Part shown: positions 54,318-62,410 of the stretch, in pieces | Numbering within the stretch: position 1 is the stretch's first letter | How the letters are laid out: every line of letters begins with the position of its first letter | NCBI GenBank assembly: GCA_018240595.1 | Contig: JAFEFL010000064.1 | Location: 248,001-312,000 of the forward strand | DNA length: 64,000 nt | Direction: 5' to 3' | Source of the DNA: Pseudomonadota bacterium | Lineage (GTDB): Bacteria > Pseudomonadota > Alphaproteobacteria > Rhizobiales > Xanthobacteraceae | Program-made: the position numbers and the translations under genes | The notes under the pieces: model-generated | Databases searched by the model: none | What the model was told of the DNA's origin: nothing | What the model saw: only the letters and a program-made list of their open reading frames with translations

Positions 54318-56870
54318 TTACAGCGAGCGTGCAACCTGCTCCACCCGGTAGCACTCGATGACATCGCCTTGGCGCATGTCCTGGTAGTTTTCGAAGGCCA
54401 TGCCGCACTCCATGCCGGATGACACTTCCTTGACGTCGTCCTTGAAGCGCTTGAGCTGCGACAGCTTGCCTTCGTGGACGACGACGTTGTCGCGGATCAG
54501 GCGCACGTTGGCGCCGCGTTCCACGGTGCCGTCGGTGACCTTGCAGCCGGCGATGTTGCCGACCTTCGACACCTTGAACACCTCGAGAATCTGCGCGTTG
54601 CCGAGCATGGTCTCGCGAATCGTCGGCGGCAGGAGGCCGGACATCGCCTTCTTCACGTCATCCACGAGATCGTAGATGATGTTGTAGTAGCGGATCTCGA
54701 TGCCGGCGCGCTCGGCCGCTTCGCGCGCTTCCTTGTTGGCGCGGACGTTGAACGCGATGATCGGCACGCCGGACGCCTCGGCAAGCGTGACGTCCGATTC
54801 CGAAATGCCGCCGACACCCGAGTGCAGCACGCGCGCCGCGACCTCGTCGGTGCCGAGCTTGTCGAGCGTGCCGACGATGGCTTCGAGCGAACCTTGCACG
54901 TCCGCCTTGATGACGAGGCCGAATTCCTTGCGGCCGGCGGTCCGCGCCTGCGCCATCATCTGCTCGAGCGAGCCGCGCATGCCGGTGGCACGCGTCGCGG
55001 TCTTCTCGCGCTTCTGGCGCTGACGATAGTCGGTGATCTCGCGGGCGCGGGCTTCGTTCTCGACCACGGCGAGACGATCGCCGGCGTCCGGCGTGCCGGA
55101 GAAACCGAGCACTTCAACGGGCGTCGAGGGACCCGCGCTCTGTACGGCGGCGCCGGTGTCGGAAACCAGCGCACGCACGCGGCCCCATTCGGCGCCCGCG
55201 ACGACGATGTCGCCGGGATGCAGGGTACCGCGCTGCACCAGCACGGTCGCGACCGGACCGCGGCCGCGATCGAGCTTGGCTTCGATCACGGTGCCTTCGG
55301 CTGGACGGCTCGGATTGGCCTTGAGATCGAGGATTTCGGCCTGCAGCGCGATCATCTCGAGCAGCTTGTCGATATTGGTCTTCTTCGTCGCCGAAACTTC
55401 GACGTCGACGACGTCGCCGCCGAGCGACTCGACCTGGATCTCGTGTTGCAGCAGTTCGGTGCGCACGCGATCCGGCGTGGCGCCCGGCTTGTCGATCTTG
55501 TTGATCGCGACGATGATCGGCACCTTCGCGGCCTTGGCGTGATGGATCGCTTCGACCGTCTGCGGCATGACGCCGTCGTCGGCAGCCACGACCAGAATGA
55601 CGATGTCGGTGACCTTGGCGCCGCGGGCGCGCATCGCGGTGAACGCGGCGTGGCCCGGTGTATCGATGAAGGTGACCTTGTCGCCCGAGGCCGACGTGAC
55701 CTGATAGGCGCCGATGTGCTGCGTGATGCCGCCGGCTTCGCCGGAGACCACGTCGGCCTGGCGAATGGCGTCGAGCAACGACGTCTTGCCGTGATCGACG
55801 TGACCCATGACGGTGACGACCGGCGCGCGGGACTCCAGCGCGCCTTCATCATCGGCGCTGTCGAACAGACCTTCTTCGACGTCGGATTCGGAAACGCGAC
55901 GGGCGGTGTGGCCCATTTCCTCGGCGATGAGCTGGGCCGTGTCGGCGTCGAGCACGTCATTGATGGTCGCCATCTGACCCTGCTTCATCAGCAGGCGGAT
56001 AACGTCCACCGCGCGCTCGGACATGCGGTTGGCAAGTTCCTGAATGGTGATCGCGTCCGGAATGATCACTTCGCGCGTGAGCTTTTCCTTCGGCTCGTTG
56101 GCGGCGTGACCCTTCATGCGCTGCGTGCGGCGGCGGAACGAGGCCACCGAACGTTCGCGGACTTCGTCGGCGCGCAGCGCGGTGACCAGCGTCAGGCGGC
56201 CGCGTTCCTTCGGCGGCGCCGAGCGGGGCGCGGCGGGACGTGCGGTGGCCGGGCGTGCGGCCCCAGCGCCGCCGCCGGGGCGGCGCGCCGTGCGCGGCGC
56301 ATCATCGTCGGCTTCGGCTTCGAGCTTCGGGCGGGCGCCGGGGGCCGGCTTTCTGACCTCATCGTCGGAGAGACGCTTCTTGGCGACTTCGCCGGCCTTG
56401 CGCTTGGATTCTTCCTCGACCTTGTGACGCGCGTCTTCCTCGCGCTTGCGGGCCTCGGCCGCTTCACGCTCGACGCGTTCGATCGCTTCGCGCGAGGCGC
56501 GGCGCTTGGCTTCTTCCTCGGCGTGCTTGCGCTCTTCGGCTTCGCGGACGCGCGAGTCGGCAAGCGCGCTGGCGCGGGCGGCCATTTCCTCTTCGGTCAA
56601 GGTGCGCAGCACGACACCGGACTTCGGCGCCGGCGGAGCGGGCGGCGCCTTGGGCGCCGGCGCGGCGGCGGCCTTCTTCGGCGGCTCGACCGGAGCCTCG
56701 ACCTTCGGCTCGGGCGCCCCGCCGATGGCGCGGCGCTTCTTGACCTCGACCACGACCGACTTGCTGCGGCCATGGCTGAAGCTCTGGCGCACGACGCCTG
56801 TCTCGGTGCCGCCGCGCGGCTTCAGCGACAGCGTCAGTTTCTTTTCGCCAGGGTTCTTGGTTTCGCTCAT
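54318..56870 (-). CDS. infB: Translation initiation factor IF-2
   Basis: The 850-residue GTPase has a long N-terminal low-complexity region rich in Ala, Lys, Arg and Glu (about 1-270), then the G domain with G1 'GHVDHGKTS', G3 'DTPGH' and G4 'NKID', and C-terminal beta-barrel domains ending with 'RQGDVIECYRVEQVAR'. It places initiator tRNA on the ribosome. It overlaps ylxR by 4 bases. Confidence 0.97.
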   Translation of the reverse strand: MSETKNPGEKKLTLSLKPRGGTETGVVRQSFSHGRSKSVVVEVKKRRAIGGAPEPKVEAPVEPPKKAAAAPAPKAPPAPPAPKSGVVLRTLTEEEMAARASALADSRVREAEERKHAEEEAKRRASREAIERVEREAAEARKREEDARHKVEEESKRKAGEVAKKRLSDDEVRKPAPGARPKLEAEADDDAPRTARRPGGGAGAARPATARPAAPRSAPPKERGRLTLVTALRADEVRERSVASFRRRTQRMKGHAANEPKEKLTREVIIPDAITIQELANRMSERAVDVIRLLMKQGQMATINDVLDADTAQLIAEEMGHTARRVSESDVEEGLFDSADDEGALESRAPVVTVMGHVDHGKTSLLDAIRQADVVSGEAGGITQHIGAYQVTSASGDKVTFIDTPGHAAFTAMRARGAKVTDIVILVVAADDGVMPQTVEAIHHAKAAKVPIIVAINKIDKPGATPDRVRTELLQHEIQVESLGGDVVDVEVSATKKTNIDKLLEMIALQAEILDLKANPSRPAEGTVIEAKLDRGRGPVATVLVQRGTLHPGDIVVAGAEWGRVRALVSDTGAAVQSAGPSTPVEVLGFSGTPDAGDRLAVVENEARAREITDYRQRQKREKTATRATGMRGSLEQMMAQARTAGRKEFGLVIKADVQGSLEAIVGTLDKLGTDEVAARVLHSGVGGISESDVTLAEASGVPIIAFNVRANKEAREAAERAGIEIRYYNIIYDLVDDVKKAMSGLLPPTIRETMLGNAQILEVFKVSKVGNIAGCKVTDGTVERGANVRLIRDNVVVHEGKLSQLKRFKDDVKEVSSGMECGMAFENYQDMRQGDVIECYRVEQVARSL

Positions 56871-57634
56871 TCCGTACTGTTTCCTTGTGCCCCATTCACG
56901 GGCGCATTCACATCAGGCGCATTGCAATCACGGTCGGCGCCATCGGACGGCGCGGCCGCGCTCATTGAATCGGGCGATTTTCCAGACCGATACCGCGTCA
57001 AGCGTGCCACGCGAGCGAGAAAAGTCTCGCTCGCCGGTCCAGCAAGCACGGCAGCATGTACCACATTTAAGCGGTTCAATGCCAAATCCAATTCAGCCCC
57101 GTTAAAGGCCTCGATCAGCGCGATTTCACGCTGCCGGGCCGAAATATTGCGCCGCAAAGCCGCGTTCAGCTTGCGTTTGCCATCTTCGGCGCCATCGGCC
57201 GCGTGAATGAGCGCCAGCACGCCATCCCCGCCCAGCGCGGCTTCAACCTTGGCGGAACCGGCGACGACGTTGCCGGCCTTGCCGGCCATCGCCAGCGCGT
57301 CGAGTGCCGATTGCACCAGCAGGCGCTCGGTGTCGGCGGCCAGGTCGCGAGATACCTTGAGATCGCGCTTGAAGCCCCGGGGAAAGACGTTGCGCCTTAC
57401 CGCCTCGGCCACGGCATCGCGGGTCGCAGTGACCCAGATGCCGCGGCCCGGCAATTTGCGCTTCACGTCCGGCACCGCCTCGCCTGCCGGACCGACGACA
57501 AAGCGGATCATCTCCGCCACAGGCTTGAGTTCGCGCGTCAGCGCGCAGAAACGCTCCGCGCCCGCGGCGACGGAAGTCGCGCCGCGGTCGAGATCGTCGT
57601 TCTGCGCCCTGGTATCCTGCGCGATGGCGAGCAT
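56867..57634 (-). CDS. ylxR: YlxR-type RNA-binding protein with L7Ae-like domain
   Basis: The 255-residue protein joins a YlxR (DUF448) N-domain ('ERFCALTRELKPVAEMIRFV' region, then 'GRGIWVTATRDAVAEAV') to a ribosomal-L7Ae-like domain (about residues 95-185). This fused form is common in alphaproteobacteria. It lies between nusA and infB, as in most bacteria, and overlaps infB by 4 bases. The C-terminal 50 residues look disordered. Confidence 0.92.
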   Translation of the reverse strand: MLAIAQDTRAQNDDLDRGATSVAAGAERFCALTRELKPVAEMIRFVVGPAGEAVPDVKRKLPGRGIWVTATRDAVAEAVRRNVFPRGFKRDLKVSRDLAADTERLLVQSALDALAMAGKAGNVVAGSAKVEAALGGDGVLALIHAADGAEDGKRKLNAALRRNISARQREIALIEAFNGAELDLALNRLNVVHAAVLAGPASETFLARVARLTRYRSGKSPDSMSAAAPSDGADRDCNAPDVNAPVNGAQGNSTE

Positions 57635-57651
57635 GCCTGTGACACGGCTCC

Positions 57652-59262
57652 TTACGCCGGTTCGGTAGCTTCGGCGGCTTCGGCTTCCGCCGGAGCCTGC
57701 ATGGCCGCGAGTTCGGCTTCGGTGATCCAGCCGGCCTTGAGGCGGGCCTGCATGACGATGGCTTCCGCCTCGTCACGCGCGACGCCCAGACCGTCGAGGA
57801 AGCCCGGTTCGTGCTTGGTCTCGCCGTCCTTGCGTTCGGTCCAGCCGACCAGATCGTCGGTGGCGCAGCCGGCGAGATCCTCGACGTTCTTCACGCCGTT
57901 CTCGCCGAGCTTGACCATCATTGCGGTGGTGATGCCCGGCACGTCGCGCAGTTCGTCGGCGACGCCGAGCTCCTTGCGCTTCTCGTCGAGCTCGCTTTCC
58001 TGCCGGGCGATGTAGTCGCGGGCGCGCTCCTGGAGCTCGCGGGCGGTGTCGTCATCGAAACCTTCGATGCCGGCGATTTCCTTCTCGTCCACCAGCGCCA
58101 GTTCCTCGATCGAGGAGAAGCCTTCCGACGCCAGCAGCTGACCGACCACTTCGTCGAGATCGAGCGCTTCGACGAAGGTCTTGGTGCGGCTTTCGAACTC
58201 GGCGGTGCGGCGTTCGGATTCTTCCTGCTCGGTGAGGATGTCGATATCCCAGCCGGTGAGCTGCGAAGCCAGACGCACGTTCTGGCCGCGACGGCCGATG
58301 GCGAGCGAGAGCTGCGCATCCGGCACCACGACTTCGATGCGTTCCTTGTCTTCGTCGAGCACGACCTTGGCGACTTCGGCCGGCGCCAGCGCGTTGACGA
58401 CGAAGGTCGCGATATCCGGCGACCACGGGATGATGTCGATCTTTTCGCCCTGCAGCTCGTTCACCACGGCCTGCACGCGCGAACCGCGCATACCGACGCA
58501 GGCGCCGACCGGATCGACGCTGGAATCGCGCGAGATCACGGCGATTTTCGCGCGCGAGCCCGGATCGCGGGCAACCGCCTTCACCTCGACGATGCCGTCG
58601 TAGATTTCCGGCACTTCCTGGGCGAACAGTTTGGCGGTGAACTGCGGATGGGTGCGCGACAGGAAGATCTGCGGGCCACGCGGCTCGCGGCGCACGTCGT
58701 AGATATAGGCGCGGATGCGATCGCCGTTGCGGAACACTTCGCGCGGCAGCATCTCGTCGCGGCGGACGATGGCTTCGCCGCGGCCGAGGTCGACGACGAC
58801 GTTGCCGTATTCGACGCGCTTGACGACGCCGTTGACGATCTCGCCGATGCGATCCTTGTACTCGGCGTACTGACGGTCACGCTCGGCTTCGCGCACCTTC
58901 TGCACGATCACTTGCTTAGCCGACTGCGCGGCGATGCGGCCGTATTCGAGCGGCGGCAGCGGATCGGCGATGGTGTCGCCTACCTGCGCGGCCGGATGAC
59001 GGCGGCGGGCATCGGCGAGCGTGATCTGCGCCGACGGATTCTCGACCGTCTCGACCACCAGCATGTGGCGCATCAATTTGAGTTCGCCGGTCTTCGGCTC
59101 GATCTCGGCGTGCACGTCGGTCTCGGCGCCGTAGCGCGAGCGCGCCGCCTTGGCGATGGCGTCTTCCATCGCCGCGATGACGATGCCGCGGTCGATCGAC
59201 TTTTCACGCGCCACCGCATCGGCGATCTGCAACAGTTCGAGCCTATTGGCGCTGACAGCCAT
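57652..59262 (-). CDS. nusA: Transcription termination/antitermination factor NusA
   Basis: The 536-residue protein has the NusA N-domain, an S1 domain (about 135-200), two KH domains (with 'GACVGMRGSRVQAVVNEL' and 'SLAIGRRGQNVRLASQL') and two C-terminal acidic repeat regions. It modulates RNA polymerase pausing. It is second in the operon after rimP, 22 bases downstream. Confidence 0.97.
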   Translation of the reverse strand: MAVSANRLELLQIADAVAREKSIDRGIVIAAMEDAIAKAARSRYGAETDVHAEIEPKTGELKLMRHMLVVETVENPSAQITLADARRRHPAAQVGDTIADPLPPLEYGRIAAQSAKQVIVQKVREAERDRQYAEYKDRIGEIVNGVVKRVEYGNVVVDLGRGEAIVRRDEMLPREVFRNGDRIRAYIYDVRREPRGPQIFLSRTHPQFTAKLFAQEVPEIYDGIVEVKAVARDPGSRAKIAVISRDSSVDPVGACVGMRGSRVQAVVNELQGEKIDIIPWSPDIATFVVNALAPAEVAKVVLDEDKERIEVVVPDAQLSLAIGRRGQNVRLASQLTGWDIDILTEQEESERRTAEFESRTKTFVEALDLDEVVGQLLASEGFSSIEELALVDEKEIAGIEGFDDDTARELQERARDYIARQESELDEKRKELGVADELRDVPGITTAMMVKLGENGVKNVEDLAGCATDDLVGWTERKDGETKHEPGFLDGLGVARDEAEAIVMQARLKAGWITEAELAAMQAPAEAEAAEATEPA

Positions 59263-59284
59263 AGCTCAGTCTCCTTCTCTAAAG

Positions 59285-59971
59285 TTATCGCGCGGCGGTC
59301 CGCTCGGCCTGCTTCGTCTTTTTGGCCTGCTTGAGACGCCGTTGTTCCTTTTTCGCCGCGCGCAATTCGCGCTTGGCGGCCTTCTCGGCGCGCAACGCTT
59401 CGCTCACCAGTTCGTCGGTGAGGACGAGCTTTGCTTCGCCCATGTCTCTCATCGGCAGCAGCACTGCCGGATCTTCACCCGCCTTCGGATCGTCGCGGGT
59501 CAGTTTCGCCGCCTCGCCTTCGACGCCGTCGATGATGCCGCGGAAGCGCTTGCGGCCGGCGACCGGCACTTCCATTTCGACCTTCACCAGGTGGCCGGCA
59601 TAGCGCTCGAAGTCGGAGCGGCGCACCAGCGGCCGGTCGATACCGGGCGAGGAAATCTCCAGACGGTAGGCGCGGTCGATAGGTTCGTTGACGTCGAACA
59701 CCGGCGACAGGGCCCGCGATACCGCCTCGCAGTCGTCCACCGTCATGGAACCGTCGGGGCGCTCCGCCATGATCTGGATCGTGCACTCCTCGCCGGAAGA
59801 AACCTTAATCCGAACAAGGCGATAGCCAAGCTGCTCAACCACAGGTTCAGCGATCGAGGCGATACGCGCCGGCAGGCCGGTCTCGGCGATCAGGCGCGGC
59901 TCATCGGCCGCTGTCGCCGTTTCCGGGCCGGAACCCGCCGCCAAAGTCTCATGTCGCTCGCCCAGAGCCAT
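59285..59971 (-). CDS. rimP: Ribosome maturation factor RimP
   Basis: The 228-residue protein has the RimP N-domain ('IAEPVVEQLGYRLVRIKV') and C-domain ('EISSPGIDRPLVRRSDFERYAG'-type strand), plus an Ala/Lys/Arg-rich tail. It helps 30S assembly. It is first in the operon and is preceded by a terminator-like hairpin ending 23 bases upstream. Confidence 0.96.
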   Translation of the reverse strand: MALGERHETLAAGSGPETATAADEPRLIAETGLPARIASIAEPVVEQLGYRLVRIKVSSGEECTIQIMAERPDGSMTVDDCEAVSRALSPVFDVNEPIDRAYRLEISSPGIDRPLVRRSDFERYAGHLVKVEMEVPVAGRKRFRGIIDGVEGEAAKLTRDDPKAGEDPAVLLPMRDMGEAKLVLTDELVSEALRAEKAAKRELRAAKKEQRRLKQAKKTKQAERTAAR

Positions 59972-59994
59972 CGATCGAAGCTATGCCTGTAAAC

Positions 59995-60024
59995 AAAAAA
60001 GAGCGGGTCCGGGGGGACCCACTC
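59995..60024 (-). terminator. Terminator-like hairpin in the rimP-nusA operon leader
   Basis: On the minus strand a 10-bp stem (60024-60015 with 60010-60001, one G-U pair) closes a CCCC loop and is followed by TTTTTT (60000-59995), then rimP 23 bases later. No minus-strand gene lies upstream for it to terminate, so it reads as an attenuator of the whole operon. Confidence 0.7.
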
Positions 60025-60064
60025 TCAAAACCCGATTTGGTTATGAGGGTGTATTGACGTCGGA

Positions 60065-60092
60065 AATATAGCGATTTTTGCGCGTCGCGCAA
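60065..60092 (-). promoter_or_regulatory. Candidate rimP operon promoter
   Basis: On the minus strand TTGCGC (60092-60087) and TATATT (60070-60065) are 16 bases apart. Transcription would start near 60058, giving a leader of about 88 bases that contains the hairpin at 60024-60001. Confidence 0.4.
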
Positions 60093-60105
60093 GGCGGCAT
60101 GAGGG

Positions 60106-60183
60106 CTAGTGCGGCGGCTCTGACGTTCCGATCAGTCCGGCGGCACATCCATCATCGGAACGTCAGAGCCAAAACCGCACTAG
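60106..60183. repeat. Long hairpin with CTAGTG ends, copy 1
   Basis: The arms pair over 9 bp (60106-60114 with 60175-60183) and 17 bp (60116-60132 with 60154-60170), with a small internal loop and a 21-base terminal loop. The ends read CTAGTG and CACTAG. It lies in the rimP/DUF2336 intergenic region beside a second hairpin of the same plan. Confidence 0.75.
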
Positions 60184-60196
60184 AATTATAGAGTTG

Positions 60197-60271
60197 CTAG
60201 TGTCCTTTCGCTTCCGACGCTCGTACCAGTGCTCGCGGCAAGGGACACGAGCGTCGGAAGCGGGACACTAG
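60197..60271. repeat. Long hairpin with CTAGTG ends, copy 2
   Basis: The arms pair over 9 bp (60197-60205 with 60263-60271) and 16 bp (60209-60224 with 60247-60262), with a TTT bulge and a 22-base loop. The ends are CTAGTG and CACTAG as in the neighbour, but the arm sequence is different. Only 13 bases separate the two hairpins. Confidence 0.75.
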
Positions 60272-60358
60272 CCGCTAAACCCTTCTTTCACACGTTGCCG
60301 TTACGTTTCGTTAAGGCGCCGGCCAGGGGGTAACGGCGCGCGTTTGGGTTCGTGCGTA

Positions 60359-61438
60359 ATGGCTGCTCCTGCGTCCCTGCTTCCCGAGCTGGAAGACGTC
60401 GTCCAGCACGGCTCCGCGGAAAAGCGGGCCGAGACGCTGCGCCGTATCACGACCCTGTTCCTCGATGGCGCTCCCGCATTCAACGATCACCATGTCGCAC
60501 TGTTCGACGACGTCATCGGCTGCCTGATCGCCGAGATCGAGGCGAAGGCGCTGGCCGAGCTGGCGCGCCGTATCGCGCCGGTCGAGAACGCGCCGGCCGG
60601 GGTGGTGGCAACGCTCGCGAAGAATGACGACATCGACGTGGCCGGGCCGGTGCTGCGCGCCAGCCATTTGTCGGATCCGGATCTGATCGCGATCGCCGAG
60701 ACCAAGAGCCAGCAGCACCTGCTGGCGATGGCCAAGCGCAGCAGCCTGAGCGAGGCGCTGTCCGAAGTTCTGGTCAAACGCGGCGACCGCAGCGTCGCCC
60801 ATTCGATCGCCGACAATCGCGGCGCACATCTGTCGGAGCGCGCCTTCACCAGTCTCATCGATCGGGCGCAACAAGACGGCGATCTCGCCGAGAAGGTCGG
60901 CCAGCGCACCGATATTCCGCCGCGGCTGTTCCGCCAGCTGCTGCTGCAGGCCAGCGACGTGGTGCAGCGCCGCCTACTCGCCGCCGCGCGCCCCGAGACG
61001 CAGACCGAAATCCGCAAGATTCTCGCCAAGGTCACCGACGAGGTCGGCGCCAAGGCGGCGCCGCGCAACTACACTGTGGCGCTGGCGGCCGTGCGCGAAC
61101 TGCACAAGCAGCGCAAGCTCACCGAAGCCGATGTTGCGAACTACGCCGAGGGCGGCAAGTACGAAGAGACCATCGCGGCTTTGTCGACGATCTGCGCGGT
61201 GCCGGTCGAGGTGGTCGATCGCCTGATGAACGGCGAGCGCGCCGACCCGGTGCTCATTCTCGCGCGCTCGGCGAATTTCGGCTGGCCGACGGTGAAGTCG
61301 GTGATCAATGCGCGGCCGGGTCCGAAGCCGACACAGACGGTGATCGACGCCGCGCACGAGAACTTCGAGCGGCTGACCACGGCGACCGCGCAGCGCGTCG
61401 TACGTTTCTGGCAAGTGCGTCAGGGCACGGGCGAGTGA
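60359..61438 (+). CDS. DUF2336 protein, alphaproteobacterial
   Basis: The 359-residue protein matches DUF2336, an all-helical, HEAT-like family mostly seen in alphaproteobacteria: 'EKRAETLRRITTLFL' near residue 25, 'LARRIAPVENAP' near 68, repeated helical hairpins, and 'RLTTATAQRVVRFWQVR' at the end. Function is unknown. ATG 60359 is preferred over TTG 60344. It is divergent from the rimP operon. Confidence 0.88.
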   Translation: MAAPASLLPELEDVVQHGSAEKRAETLRRITTLFLDGAPAFNDHHVALFDDVIGCLIAEIEAKALAELARRIAPVENAPAGVVATLAKNDDIDVAGPVLRASHLSDPDLIAIAETKSQQHLLAMAKRSSLSEALSEVLVKRGDRSVAHSIADNRGAHLSERAFTSLIDRAQQDGDLAEKVGQRTDIPPRLFRQLLLQASDVVQRRLLAAARPETQTEIRKILAKVTDEVGAKAAPRNYTVALAAVRELHKQRKLTEADVANYAEGGKYEETIAALSTICAVPVEVVDRLMNGERADPVLILARSANFGWPTVKSVINARPGPKPTQTVIDAAHENFERLTTATAQRVVRFWQVRQGTGE

Positions 61439-61477
61439 TCTTTCACTGTCGTCGCCGCGAAAGCCGGGACCCCGGAA

Positions 61478-62179
61478 TTACTTCTTCCGAAAAATGAAAT
61501 ACGCCGGCGTTCTTCCCTCGCGCACCGCCTTCGCCTCGTAGCGCGTGCGGGTCCAGCCGTCCCACGGCTTGCGCCAGTCGTCGGCGGCTTCCGCGGTCCA
61601 GATGAAATCCGGCGAGCGCATGATGCGCGCCAGCGCGTAAGTCATGTAGCTCGGAATGTCGGTGGCGAAGCGAAATTCGCCGCCGCTCTTCAGAAGGCGC
61701 GCGAGGCGCGGCAGGCTGTCGTCCTGAATGAAGCGGCGCTTCCACTGTCGCCGCTTCGGCCACGGATCGGGATAGAGAAGATCGATGCGCGAGAAAGCGC
61801 CGGCCGGCAGCCAGTCGAGTAGATCGCTCGCATCGCCGTGAAAGACACGGACATTGGTGAGGTCTTCGTCGTCGATCGCGACCAACAATTTGCCAACGGC
61901 GTTGAGAAAACCGTCGGCACCGATGAAACCTTGCTCGGGATGGGCCATCGCCTGGGCGACCAGATGCTCGCCGCCGCCGAAGCCGATCTCGAGGCGCAGC
62001 GTCTGCGGCGCATGCGGAAACAGCGACGACAAATCAGCGGGCGCTGGCCGCGTCAGGTCGAGCGCCAGCGTCGGCAGCAATTCGTCGAACAGTTCCGACT
62101 GCCGCGCCTTGAGCGGATGCCCTTTGCGCCGGCCAAAGAAGGCGCGCTGCACTCGTTCGCTGTCGTCTCTTTCGGTCAT
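61478..62179 (-). CDS. trmB: tRNA (guanine-N7-)-methyltransferase
   Basis: The 233-residue protein has the SAM-binding 'LRLEIGFGGGEHLVAQA' and the TrmB motif 'DLLYPDPWPKRRQWKRRF' with its catalytic Asp. It methylates G46 of tRNAs. Two ATGs are possible, 62191 and 62179; the first lies inside a palindromic repeat, so 62179 is preferred. A degenerate family 1 repeat fragment lies just after the stop (61444-61476). Confidence 0.94.
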   Translation of the reverse strand: MTERDDSERVQRAFFGRRKGHPLKARQSELFDELLPTLALDLTRPAPADLSSLFPHAPQTLRLEIGFGGGEHLVAQAMAHPEQGFIGADGFLNAVGKLLVAIDDEDLTNVRVFHGDASDLLDWLPAGAFSRIDLLYPDPWPKRRQWKRRFIQDDSLPRLARLLKSGGEFRFATDIPSYMTYALARIMRSPDFIWTAEAADDWRKPWDGWTRTRYEAKAVREGRTPAYFIFRKK

Positions 62180-62185
62180 CGTCGA

Positions 62186-62266
62186 TGTCATCGTCCGCGA
62201 AGGCGGACGATCCAGCCCTTATTTCCGTGCGAAGGGCTGGATGCCCCGCCTTCGCGGGACATGACA
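62186..62266. repeat. Palindromic repeat, family 1, copy c
   Basis: TGTCATCGTCCGCG-AAGG-CGGACGA, a middle stem CAGCCCTT...AAGGGCTG and CCCCGCCTTCGCGGGACATGACA make an almost fully folded element. Outer TGTCAT and ATGACA are reverse complements. It overlaps the possible upstream start of trmB. Confidence 0.7.
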
Positions 62267-62294
62267 ACAGAAAAATGCTGTCGCCGGGAAAAAG

Positions 62295-62319
62295 AAAAAG
62301 GCCGGGCGCGAGCCCGGCC
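62295..62319 (-). terminator. Rho-independent terminator of metK
   Basis: An 8-bp stem (62300-62307 with 62312-62319) closes a GCGA loop. On the minus strand TTTTT follows (62295-62299). It lies 92 bases after the metK stop, with a family 2 repeat between. Confidence 0.75.
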
Positions 62320-62342
62320 TTTCGATATTCGCTGGATCCCAG

Positions 62343-62384
62343 CCATAGGCGTTCTGAAAGAACGCCGTCCTTCGGACGGCTATG
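62343..62384. repeat. Palindromic repeat, family 2, copy b
   Basis: CCATAGGCGTTCT-GAA-AGAACGCC-GTCC-TTC-GGAC-GGCTATG folds into two stems inside matching CATAG/CTATG ends. It lies in the metK 3' region, 77 bases from a family 1 copy, as at 54169-54270. Confidence 0.65.
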
Positions 62385-62410
62385 CGCGGGGATGCCCTGC
62401 TTTCAGCAGG

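Noticed and set aside
54474..57206. 910-codon open frame on the plus strand, opposite infB
   Set aside because: Antisense shadow of IF-2; repetitive Asp/Gly/Arg composition and no domain.
60106..60271. CRISPR-like repeat unit
   Set aside because: Two hairpins with different arm sequences and no regular repeat-spacer pattern; no cas genes in the window.
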